From positions 171,606,501-171,670,500 of the forward strand of contig CM065809.1 in NCBI GenBank assembly GCA_033398695.1: DNA of 64,000 nucleotides. Reading direction: 5' to 3'. This document shows positions 22,002-32,172 of this stretch, in pieces (positions within the stretch are counted from its first letter, which is position 1; each line of letters opens with the position of its first letter). The notes under the pieces were generated by a model. That model did not search any database. It worked only from the letters and a program-made list of their open reading frames with translations, and was not told the origin of the DNA. A program made the translations under genes and the position numbers. This DNA is from Orobanche coerulescens. Its lineage: Eukaryota > Streptophyta > Magnoliopsida > Lamiales > Orobanchaceae.

Positions 22002-23670
22002 TGATACCGATCGATACCCAACAGTGTTACCAATACAGGAATTGTGATGAATCGTGGTTGTGTGAAGCGGAAGTATAAGTTCTCGAGCGGAAGCAAACGA
22101 ACATCAAACAACAAATAACAATAGCGGATGAACTTGATACAAGAAGATTTGATACAACAATGTTCTGACAAAGACTGACACAAGACTGACACAAGACTAT
22201 TCGGACACCACTTGGATACATCAATGTTCGGACAGTACTTTAGTACGGTACTTTGGTACAATGCAAGAATCGGATTGTATTTGATGCAAAGAAGAATGGA
22301 TTATATTTCGGTACAGCAACAATGGACTATATTTCGGTACAGCAATAATGGATTATATTTCGGTACAGCAACAATGGACTATATTTCGGTACAACAATAA
22401 TGGATACGGAAATGATGTGGGCACTTCAAACCCTTAGAATTAATTACTATAATCCCCTTAGAATCCTGTTCTAAAGAAACGTTTGGAATTATTCTAAGAA
22501 CTCAAGTTTATATGATTAAGACTTAACAATTTTATGAACTAAAATTGCAAGAATGTAGAAGTGAGAATTATAAGAATAATACTCAAGAAAATTCGAGCAA
22601 CAGCTCTGATTCTAGCTCAAGGCCGAAATATCTTTTTGATTTCAAAAGTTGATTGATTTTCTTCTCGTTACCTAAAGGTCTCCTTATATAGGAGAGTGCA
22701 AAGCAAACTATATTATCTCTGACATATTAAACTAAGGAAATAAAATCAAGTGTCCCTACTTTTTAAGACAATGCAGGACTGCTTCACATGGGACTGGATT
22801 AAAAGGGAATAAACTAACACAACTTAACTATAAAGTAAATAAAGGAATCTTGAAAAGGTCTTGGTCTTCACAATTTCTCACGTTCACTTTGAAACTTCCA
22901 CATGCTGAAGTTCCCTTTTCCAAGACAACACCAAACATTACCTTCCTTGAAGCTTCCTCACGCCTAAGTCTAATTTCCAAGTTAGGATGGATTTTCCTTA
23001 ATCATCAAGTCGACCTTCGGTTGTTCATCCCTTTTTTATAGAGTATTTCTCTTTTCGAGTTTTTATGATTTAACTCTCATTTTCAGGAAATACGACAAAG
23101 ACGCCCTCATGCCATTATTTAGGCAATATCTGGGGTCCGCCCTCAAGCTTTCTGTTTTTAGCTATATCTGGGCTGCCCTCAAGCAAAGCTATATCTGGGC
23201 TTAGGATTTGAACAACTGTCGGGCCTTCATGAATCTCAAGTAGATCCACCGTTGCACAGTCACTAAACTTAGACATGATTTCCACTTCTAATTCGAGCAG
23301 CTTAAGGACGAGCTTGTCTTCTTCTTTTCTTTGGACGTGAATTATTCTAGGTTCAGGGCCTTTATTCAGTGCACTCCAAGCAGCCTCAGTGTGAGGGTTT
23401 TCAAGAGAGGATTTGATCGAGGTCATACAGTAAACCTCTTGAGTAGGAACCGAGTTGTCTTCGTAAGAGTTAATAACAGATAATAAGGTAACAGGTGAGG
23501 AACGTGTATTAAGTTTATTTCGTGAGGTGGTGCTAGTGTCACTCATTCTCAACATTTCACTCGTTTGTTCTCTCAACTTCCTAGCACGTACACGTGTGAT
23601 AGGACCAGTGGGGTCCATGACGGTTCCAACCGTTCCTAACTCTTTTGGTAGCACAACCGTGTTTGTATCA
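22002..23670 (-). repeat. 3' LTR of the gypsy element
   Basis: It is near-identical to 36705-38377. A TATA-like box (minus strand CTATATAAGG) lies at 22682-22693. Tandem 26-bp units (ATGGATTATATTTCGGTACA plus CAACA-like text) occupy about 22270-22399. The first 555 bp on the minus strand are open and continue the pol frame. Confidence 0.95.
22270..22399. repeat. 26-bp tandem repeat in the gypsy 3' LTR
   Basis: Four good units and one degraded unit. The equivalent array in the other LTR (about 36970-37108) has five good units. Confidence 0.85.
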
Positions 23671-23908
23671 TCCCCTCCCTCTTGAGAAGGATCTGTCCTC
23701 AGATCCGCGAGGTCACCTGCTTCAAACAAAGACAAATCAGAAACATTAAAAGTAGCAGATACATTGTATTCTCCTGGTAAGTCTAGTTTATAAGCATTAT
23801 TATTTATCCTCTCCAAGATCATGAAAGGACCGTCTCCTCTTGGCAGCAATTTTGATCTCCTTTGTATAGGAAACCTTTCCTTCCTCAGATGGAACCAAGC
23901 CCAATCTC
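23115..23908 (-). pseudogene. Gypsy integrase C-terminus and LTR-encoded extension
   Basis: This is the part of pol downstream of the nested insertion. Next to the junction the minus strand encodes the segment W-W-HLRKERFP; then come the GPY/F-type module (PRGDGPF, residues 3-9 of the piece from 23849), AYKLDLPGEYNVSATFNVSDL and the tail TDPSQEGGDD. No chromodomain is visible. The frame crosses the LTR border at 23670 and stays open to 23115, adding about 185 residues that begin near GPITRVRARKLREQ. Coding that runs into the 3' LTR has been described for some chromoviruses such as CRM, but the clade cannot be fixed from this alone. Confidence 0.85.
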
Positions 23909-24364
23909 TGTAATACCCGAGATTCTCGGTTCCGGTTATTTTTGAATTTTTTTGTCGATTGCGCCGTTCATTTTGTTCTGTTGGCGATTTCTTGAGATTT
24001 TCCCCTATGTTGGGTACGGCACGATGTACCGTGTTGTGGTGTTCGTCAGGTACGACTTATCGTTGCTTAAGTCGAGCTAATAGTATGTCTTGCTTTGTTA
24101 TGTGTTCGTTTTCGATTTAGATCGTTGGTGTTGTCCGTTAGTGTTTCGTTGCATGTTGAATAATTATTGTTTTGTCGAGGAGTATCGTTTTTGTGCATTT
24201 AGTCGACTTTGTAAGATCACCATAGGCGCTTATAAAGTCTAAAAATTCTGAAACTTTACAATGTGATAGAGCATCAAATTAGCTTTCCAATGGTTCAAAC
24301 GGCGAGTCAATCGGAGTCCGGACGAAGGAGTTATGGCCGAAATAGCAAAGACTACACAGTGTGT

Positions 24365-24498
24365 AATTAGCGCACGCTAAATACATATATTAGCACGCGC
24401 TAACGGATCTGGCAGAGGGTTCTGGACTGCATTTTACAGCCGTTAGCGCACGCTACACATACCTTAGCGTGCGCTAACTATTGACAGTATATATAAGA
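24365..24498 (+). promoter_or_regulatory. Palindrome array and TATA box of the family A 5' LTR
   Basis: TTAGCGCACGCTAA (about 24368), TTAGCACGCGCTAA (24391), TTAGCGCACGCTA (24443) and TTAGCGTGCGCTAA (24464) lead up to TATATATAAG at 24488-24498. CT-rich text follows, as near a transcription start. Confidence 0.7.
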
Positions 24499-25708
24499 CT
24501 GCAGAGGTCAACTTTCGTCATTTCTTCCTCCCCTTTCTTCCTTCCGGCGATCTAGACGATCTTGAGGGAGTATAAGCATGGATTTTGGCCTGATATCATC
24601 ACCCATCAATATCTTTGAGTTCCTAGTACGGATTTAACAACATCCCAACATCTTTCGCCATTTTAATTGAGGTATTTTCTTCTTAAAACCCTACTTTCGG
24701 GATAATTTGGGGTTTATCGTGATTTCATGATTCCAATCCGAGATTGTTGATTCCCTTGTTGTTATCTAGTCTTGTTTATCTTAACCCCCAGTTTGGAGTT
24801 TCGTTTTCATGTTTTTATCGGGTTGATTTATGTTCTTGAGATATTTTGGGGTTTTCTTTTGATTTCAATTCAGCCGATTATGATGAATTGGTCATGTAAT
24901 TCTTGTTGTATTGGTTGTAATCTACGGATTAGTAACTCGTTTATCGACTTCATCTCACCCGAACATGATTTTGGCTTTCTTGGAACGAACCCTTGAACCC
25001 TTGTAGTTTCTTAGTGTCGATTGAGATTTCGTTTAGTGTTGTTGATTCGTAGCGGTGTTATTCTCGTGGTGATTGTGTTGTTATTGATTTCTCGTGAAGG
25101 TGGTCGGTTTTTGGGGAACATTTGGGCTATTTTGGAAATTTCATTCGGTAGCATTTAAATGCTTTAAGTAGAGCCGCTTTCGTCGGAGTATTCACAAATT
25201 GATTTCGAGACAAGTATCTTGCCCATACATTACGTGTTTTGTGGATATATTAGTTGGTAATTTTCAATACGTGATTTATGAATGTCTATAATTAACTTTC
25301 AAAGTAATTGATATGCTTTTCAATACTTCCTTAAAAGGTGACTCGTATGATTTCGTTGTTAAATATGCTTGTATAAGTATGTGTGGGGTATCCTTTTGTG
25401 TGATTATGACGTTGTAGATTTATAGCTTAACCTTTCCTTGAGATATGTATGGAACATATGCCTATTGATGATCCTGTGTCATTGTGTCGTTCGGCGTGGT
25501 TGGATAGGTATTTTCCCTCGTTACTATGTTATTGGTACTAGCTGCATCATTGAAATTCTAGCATGAATCATATCGTTACTTGGTCGTGAGTATATGTTGG
25601 ATAAACTGGCCATTCTAGTAAGGTACATCGACTATATATATACTGTGATTGACCTTCGAGGCTTGTGGTTTGCAACTGTGATTTTGGAACGTGTGTGTGT
25701 GTTGTTCC

Positions 25709-25925
25709 TTCCACCCGGAGCGTTCGACGGGACGTATGGGGGTTGATACTAAGGGGTACGGCCACGGAAGTGGACTTGGGTGCGTGTGTGGTTGAACTTC
25801 CACCCGGAGTGTCCGACGGGATGTCTGGGGGTCGATACTAAGGAGTACGGCCGCGGAAGTGGTTTCCCACCCGGAGCGTTCGACGGGGCGTCTGGGGGCC
25901 GATACTAAGGGGTACGGTCGCGGGT
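25709..25925. repeat. Three-copy minisatellite in the family A 5' LTR
   Basis: Units begin CCACCCGGAGYGTYCGACGG and contain GGGGGTCGATACTAAGG and GTACGGCC. Units 2 and 3 are about 66 bp; unit 1 is followed by a 24-bp spacer. The same array is at 31036-31250. Confidence 0.85.
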
Positions 25926-26426
25926 TACCAGGTGTAGTTTTCATCTTGAGGATGACGTTTATGTTTTCGTTAACTGTGATATTGTCCGGAGTATCACAAT
26001 GCTTTGTGCTCGGGGTCGAGAGACATTATATATCGAGTCTTGGTGCTTGGCTAGAATGGCATAGGAATAATGTGTTATGTGTAATGTGTCCTTGTAAGTG
26101 AACTGAAGTGGATGATCGTGTCGTGGACCCTATGTTTTGTGACCGGAATGGTTGAGTCGTGGACCCCGTGTTTCGTTAACGGATTTGCATTTTGGGAAAT
26201 GAACTTTGGGGCTGTGACCCTAAATGGCTTTCGAGGAATTAAGAACTTTTCACTTTCTAATGTTTTCAAAACTCCCGAGATTTGGAAATGCTTTCAAAGT
26301 GCTTACTGGCTTCGTTTCTACTTTAAAGACTTGAACTATTTTTAACTAAATATATCTCGGGAAGTCTTTCGTTGTATTCTCGGAATGTGTTGTGTATGGC
26401 TCGTTTTTGCACTTTATACTTGCACT

Positions 26427-26468
26427 AGCGAAACAGTGGAGTTTTGCTAACCCCCGAGTAATCGGGGG
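26427..26468 (+). other. Conserved twin stem-loop of the LTR
   Basis: Hairpin 1 pairs AGCGAAAC with GTTTTGCT around AGTGGA (one G-T wobble). Two A residues later hairpin 2 is CCCCCGAGTAATCGGGGG, a perfect 7-bp stem with a GTAA loop. The same structure is at 31748-31789. Confidence 0.8.
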
Positions 26469-26788
26469 GTGGATATCTGTATTGTGTCCAGGTATATGCA
26501 GGTTTTCGGGAGCAAGTCACAAGATCGGTACGAGGGATGATGGAAGACGAATGATACTAATCACACGAAGGCCAATTTTGGGTTAAGTTAGTCGAAGTCC
26601 ATTGTATTGTCTTTTCCGCTGTCTTTTTGTTCGTTGTTGCAAGTATTTTACCCTTGCGTGGGTATGAGTCTGGATGAGTTTATGTATTTTGATTTGTAAG
26701 TCAGTGACGAAAGACCAAATCGGTCTATTGGTTCGTTATTTTGATTCGTCGGTATGTAATGTAATGTGTTGTTTTGATGTCTAGCCTA

Positions 26789-26813
26789 GTGGATCCTCAC
26801 GGAGAGGGTCTGC
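26789..26813 (+). other. Terminal LTR stem-loop
   Basis: GTGGATCCTC pairs with GAGGGTCTGC using wobbles, 38 bp before the LTR end. Equivalent at 32110-32134. Confidence 0.55.
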
Positions 26814-26855
26814 GGCGTGTAATATTCCCGGTTTGATCTGGGGGTGTTACATTTA

Positions 26856-26867
26856 TGGTATCAGAGC
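26856..26867 (+). other. Primer-binding site, initiator-Met tRNA type
   Basis: TGGTATCAGAGC begins 5 bp after the LTR end; it is the usual plant PBS complementary to the 3' end of initiator methionine tRNA. Confidence 0.9.
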
Positions 26868-28783
26868 TTAGGTTGCGGAAACCTAGGCTGTCGGGTCCAG
26901 TCGTGTATTGTTGGGTCTTGTCTTGTCAGATTGAGTCTGACTGATGTCATGTCGCGACGCGTCGTCTGGGATGTCGGTCGTGATTAGTATCATGGTGCAA
27001 CCATCATCTTCGTGCGATCTGTGGATGTAAGTCTCCCTACTACATGTTGTACCACGAGCTATACGAGCCGGTGTGATTCTGTGTTAAGTAGTAGTATTTG
27101 AAGGTGCATCGTGAGTAAGTGACATATATTTGTCGATTCTCGTTTTGTACTAGAATGAAGAGTGATATTGCTAAATGTATCCTTGTATGAACTGTTTTTC
27201 TTGCAAGAGTAACAACCTTGGAGTTTTAAGTTTTCGAAAGGCTTTCGGGGAGTCGTAATTTTTTTTAAAATGTTCTCCAAGGGAGGAAAAATTTTGATTT
27301 TTGTATGATGACCTCAAGGTCAAAATTTTTGAGACTTCAACTACCGATATTTCATTTTCATCTCATACTATAAGTTTTCAAAACACGAGTTTTTAACTCA
27401 AATAAGGTCTACAAAATATACTCAAGACGTGACTCTTGCTTTTAACTTTTCGATTTTGAATGACAATTGCCTATTGATGGTTGCTCATGAGGTGTTGTAA
27501 TTATGTGAATCGATGGCTTTGAGATTCGGATATTGTTGTTGTTTATTTGTGACCTTCGATTCTAGTAATGTCATATATATGTTCACAATCATGTTGCTGA
27601 AATAAAACCGTTAGCGCACGCTAAGTGTGAGGCTAGCGCGCGCTAATGCAGCATGGGTAGCGCACGCTAAATATTTGTTGTAGCTCGCGTTAGTCAGTCT
27701 GGACAGAGGCTATGGAACCGCATTTTTAGCCGTCAGGTCTATGTTTTGCTGCAGTCAATCATCTTCGACGGTATTCAATGTGTGTTGAGCGATGCAACTG
27801 TTGTGTGGGAATAAGTGTTAGGACTTTTTGTAGCGCTAGGTGATAATTGATTTTGTTTAAATTATGTCTACTGTGTGTGTGTTCGAAAACGCCACCCTGA
27901 AAATTTCATAAAGTTTCGACGATTCGATTAATCGGCGGCTCTGTGCGTACTTTGAAAATTATTTAGAATTGGCGAGCCGGCCTCAGATTCTCAAATAAAA
28001 CCTCGACGGTATTTGAAAGAGTTGTTTTAAAGTACATGTAGACATTTTGTAAAATATTACCGTCGTTGGTTTTGTGTAGTGTTGAGAGGATTTTCGAAAA
28101 TGATTTGTGACGTATTGTTGTATTTTCAAATAATCCGAGTACATGATTTCAGAAATCTTTCACATCATAAAATCTTTATTTTCAAAAATCAATACAATTT
28201 TTATTTTCAACAATATACTGTGGAAGATAAAGAATCTTACTCGATTTAAAACTTCAAACTCGGGTTTAGAAAAGTTTTCTATACTGAGCCAGTTATCGTG
28301 CGTGATCTTGAATCACTCTATAATGATGATGTTAAAAAAAATTATATATTGTTTTGCAAGTGATGTCAAATGAGACGGTTAAAGTCCGTCGTTTACGGGT
28401 TTTGATGAAACAAACTGAGGTACCAAAAATACTTTCAAGATTTTATTTTGAATAGCGCACAAATCCAAGGATTTCCAAATGAAATCATTTAAAAGGATAC
28501 CTCGTGGATTTTCTTATTTAGTTGTTATCAATTACCTTATGTGTTATGTCGTGCTGGGTTGGTACTTTAGCATATTATTTTCGCGAAGTTGTGCCATCGT
28601 ATCGAGTGAGAATCCGCTTAGTATGTCTAGGGACAGAGGATACGGTCGTGACCGCGGTATAGTTAGTCGTGGAGATCAGATATGGGACCAAGAGGATATG
28701 GCTGGGAAAGTTGCTACTCCAGCACTTCATTCTCGTTGTTTAGGTTTCAGGGACGAAACCTCTTTTAAAGGTGATATGATGTA
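26868..28783 (+). other. Non-coding internal region of the family A element
   Basis: No gag or pol similarity and no long reading frame. It has a second small palindrome array at 27609-27695 (GTTAGCGCACGCTAAG, CTAGCGCGCGCTAA, TAGCGCACGCTAAA, a diverged fourth). Text with GACGGTATTTGAAAG...TATTACCGTCG near 28000-28065 has a counterpart near 49675-49735 in the other element. Confidence 0.7.
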
Positions 28784-29249
28784 ATATCCGCAATTTTTGA
28801 TTTTCGGTAAATTTCTTTTTTTTGGCAGGAGTCCGTTTTAACGGATCGTCTGTGACCGTTTCGTCCTTCTGTGAATGTTTCATTCTACACTTGTTAACAT
28901 CCGAGTTCATTTCGGTGTCGTTTTGCTGAGTTCCGTGCTTTTTGGCGACTTTTCCGCATTTGAGATCGATTCTTGCGAATCCCGTTCGAAATTATTGTTC
29001 GTATTTCCCCATAAGTCCGTTTAACCTTGTTAGACGTTTTGTGAAGTTCGGTTTGGTTATACGTTTTCTTATCGTGATGTTTCAGGCGTTTGGGCCATTT
29101 TGTAATTTCCCAAAGTTTTGGGGTGGTTGCCTTCGTATCGTCTTTCCCGATCTTCAAGTTATCGGAATCATGTGTCATCTAGAGTTGCTCTGCCTGGATT
29201 ATTTCATGTTTTAAGTTTCGGGACGAAACTTCTTTTAAGGAGGGTAGAA
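28748..29249 (+). mobile_element. Duplicated PPT and LTR-start module inside the family A element
   Basis: GGGACGAAACCTCTTTTAAA and then TGTAATATCCGCAATTTTTG (LTR-like start at about 28784) match the beginning of the family B LTRs at 48035 and 51352 for about 400 bp. The stretch ends in a second GGGACGAAACTTCTTTTAAG and GAGGGTAGAA, directly before the real 3' LTR at 29250. Confidence 0.8.
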
Positions 29250-32172
29250 TGTAATACCCGAGATTCTCGGTTCCGGTTATTTTTGAATTTTTTTGTCGAT
29301 TGCGCCGTTCATTTTGTTCTGTTGGCGATTTCTTGAGATTTTCCCCTATGTTGGGTACGGCACGATGTACCGTGTTGTGGTGTTCGTCGGGTACGACTTA
29401 TCGTTGCGTAAGTCGAGCTAATAGTATGTCTTGCTTTGTTATGTGTTCGTTTTCGATTTGGATCGTTGGTGTTGTCCGTTAGTGTTTCGTTGCATGTTGA
29501 ATAATTATTGTTTTGTCGAGGAGTATCGTTTTTGTGCATTTAGTCGACTTTGTAAGATCACCATAGGCGCTTATAAAGTCTAAAAATTCTGAAACTTTAC
29601 AATGTGATAGAGCATCAAATTAGCTTTCCAATGGTTCAAACGGCGAGTCAATCGGAGTCCGGACGAAGGAGTTATGGCCGAAATAGCAAAGACTACACAG
29701 TGTGTAATTAGCGCACGCTAAATACATATATTAGCACGCGCTAACGGATCTGGCAGAGGGTTATGGACTGCATTTTACAGCCGTTAGCGCACGCTACACA
29801 TACCTTAGCGTGCGCTAACTATTGACAGTATATATAAGACTGCAGAGATCAACTTTCGTCATTTCTTCCTCCCCTTTCTTCCTTCCGGCGATCTAGACGA
29901 TCTTGAGGGAGTATAAGCATGGATTTTGGCCTGATATCATCACCCATCAATATCTTTGAGTTCCTAGTACGGATTTAACAACATCCCAACATCTTTCGCC
30001 ATTTTAATTGAGGTATTTTCTTCTTAAAACCCTACTTTCGGGATAATTTGGGGTTTATCGTGATTTCATGATTCCAATCCGAGATTGTTGATTCCCTTGT
30101 TGTTATCTAGTCTTGTTTATCTTAACCCCCAGTTTGGAGTTTCGTTTTCATGTTTTTATCGGGTTGATTTATGTTCTTGAGATATTTTGGGGGTTTTCTT
30201 TTGATTTCAATTCTGGGCCGATTATGATGAATTGGTCATGTAATTCTTGTTGTATTGGTTGTAATCTACGGATTAGTAACTCGTTTATCGACTTCATCTC
30301 ACCCGGAACATGATTTTGGCTTTCTTGGAACGAACCCTTGAACCCTTGTAGTTTCTTAGTGTCGATTGAGATTTCGTTTAGTGTTGTTGATTCGTAGCGG
30401 TGTTATTCTCGTGGTGATTGTGTTGTTATTGATTTCTCGTGAAGGTGGTCGGTTTTGGGTCGTTTCGGGCTATTTTGGGGTCATTCATTTAAATGCTTTA
30501 GAGCCGCTTTCGGAGTATTCACAAATTGATTTCGAGGCAAGTATCTTGCCCATACATTACGTGTTTTGTGGATATATTAGTTGGTAATTTTCGATACGTG
30601 ATTTATGAATGTCTATAATTAACTTTCAAAGTAATTGATATGCTTTTCAATACTTCCTTAAAAGGTGACTCGTATGATTTCGTTGTTAAATATGCTTGTA
30701 TAAGTATGTGTGGGGTATCCTTTTGTGTGATTATGACGTTGTAGATTTATAGCTTAACCTTTCCTTGAGATATGTATGGAACATATGCCTATTGATGATC
30801 CTGTGTCATTGTGTCGTTCGGCGTGGTTGGATAGGTATTTTCCCTCGTTACTATGTTATTGGTACTAGCTGCATCATTGAAATTCTAGCATGAATCATAT
30901 CGTTACTTGGTCGTGAGTATATGTTGGATAAACTGGCCATTCTAGTAAGGTACCTCGACTATATATATACTGTGATTGACCTTCGAGGCTTGTGGTTTGC
31001 AACTGTGATTTTGGAACGTGTGTGTGTTGTTCCTTCCACCCGGAGCGTTCGACGGGACGTCTGGGGGTCGATACTAAGGGGTACGGCCACGGAAGTGGAC
31101 TTGGGTGCGTGTGTGGTTGAACTTCCACCCGGAGTGTCCGACGGGATGTCTGGGGGTCGATACTAAGGAGTACGGCCGCGGAAGTGGTTTCCCACCCGGA
31201 GCGTTCGACGGGGCGTCTGGGGGCCGATACTAAGGGGTACGGCCGGGTTACAGTGTAGTTTTGATCTTGAGGATGACGTTGATGTTTTCGTTAACTGTGA
31301 TATTGTCCGGAGTATCACAATGCTTTGTGCTCGGGGTCGAGAGACATTATATATCGAGTCTTGGTGCTTGGCTAGAATGGCATAGGAATAATGTGTTATG
31401 TGTAATGTGTCCTTGTAAGTGAACTGAAGTGGATGATCGTGTCGTGGACCCTATGTTTTGTGACCGGAATGGTTGAGTCGTGGACCCCGTGTTTCGTTAA
31501 CGGATTTGCATTTTGGGAAATGAACTTTGGGGCTGTGACCCTAAATGGCTTTCGAGGAATTAAGAACTTTTCACTTTCTAATGTTTTCAAAACTCCCGAG
31601 ATTTGGAAATGCTTTCAAAGTGCTTACTGGCTTCGTTTCTACTTTAAAGACTTGAACTATTTTTAACTAAATATATCTCGGGAAGTCTTTCGTTGTATTC
31701 TCGGAATGTGTTGTGTATGGCTCGTTTTTGCACTTTATACTTGCACTAGCGAAACAGTGGAGTTTTGCTAACCCCCGAGTAATCGGGGGGTGGATATCTG
31801 TATTGTGTCCAGGTATATGCAGGTTTTCGGGAGCAAGTCACAAGATCGGTACGAGGGATAATGGAAGACGAATGATACTAATCACACGAAGGCCAATTTT
31901 GGGTTAAGTTAGTCGAAGTCCATTGTATTGTCTTTTCCGCTGTCTTATTGTTCGTTGTTGCAAGTATTTTACCCTTGCGTGGGTATGAGTCTGGATGAGT
32001 TTATGTATTTTGATTTGTAAGTCAGTGACGAAAGACCAAATCGGTCTATTGGTTCGTTATTTTGATTCGTCGGTATGTAATGTAATGTGTTGTTTTGATG
32101 TCTAGCCTGGTGGATCCTCACGGAGAGGGTCTGCGGCGTGTAATATTCCCGGTTCTATCTGGGGGTGTTACA
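29250..32172 (+). repeat. 3' LTR of family A element
   Basis: 2923 bp, near-identical to the 5' LTR; the visible differences are small indels near 30195, 30450-30500 and 31240. TATA box at 29829-29838; minisatellite 31036-31250; twin hairpin 31748-31789; terminal hairpin 32110-32134. Confidence 0.95.

Larger units (their letters stand above)
23909..26851 (+). repeat. 5' LTR of family A element
   Basis: 2943 bp. It holds four TTAGCGCACGCTAA-like motifs (24365-24480), a TATA box at 24488-24498, a three-copy minisatellite (25709-25925), a twin hairpin (26427-26468) and a terminal hairpin (26789-26813). Confidence 0.95.
23909..32172 (+). mobile_element. Non-autonomous LTR retroelement (8264 bp), family A
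   Basis: Near-identical LTRs (23909-26851 and 29250-32172) with TGTAATACCCGAG...GGGGTGTTACA ends surround a 2398-bp internal region that has a PBS and PPT but no gag or pol. A perfect TSD ATCTC (23904-23908 and 32173-32177) marks insertion into the gypsy integrase gene in the opposite orientation. The PPT context (CGGGACGAAACTTCTTTTAAGGAGGGTAGAA) is of the type seen next to LTRs of large plant gypsy elements. It must depend on proteins from another element. Confidence 0.96.

Noticed and set aside
22270..22399. Coding repeat of an MDYISVQQQ-like peptide
   Set aside because: The 26-bp period shifts frame each unit, so no repeated peptide is encoded; it is an LTR tandem repeat.
27609..27695. 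Third LTR inside the family A element
   Set aside because: Only the palindrome array and short neighbouring text resemble U3; no TG start or CA end was found around it.
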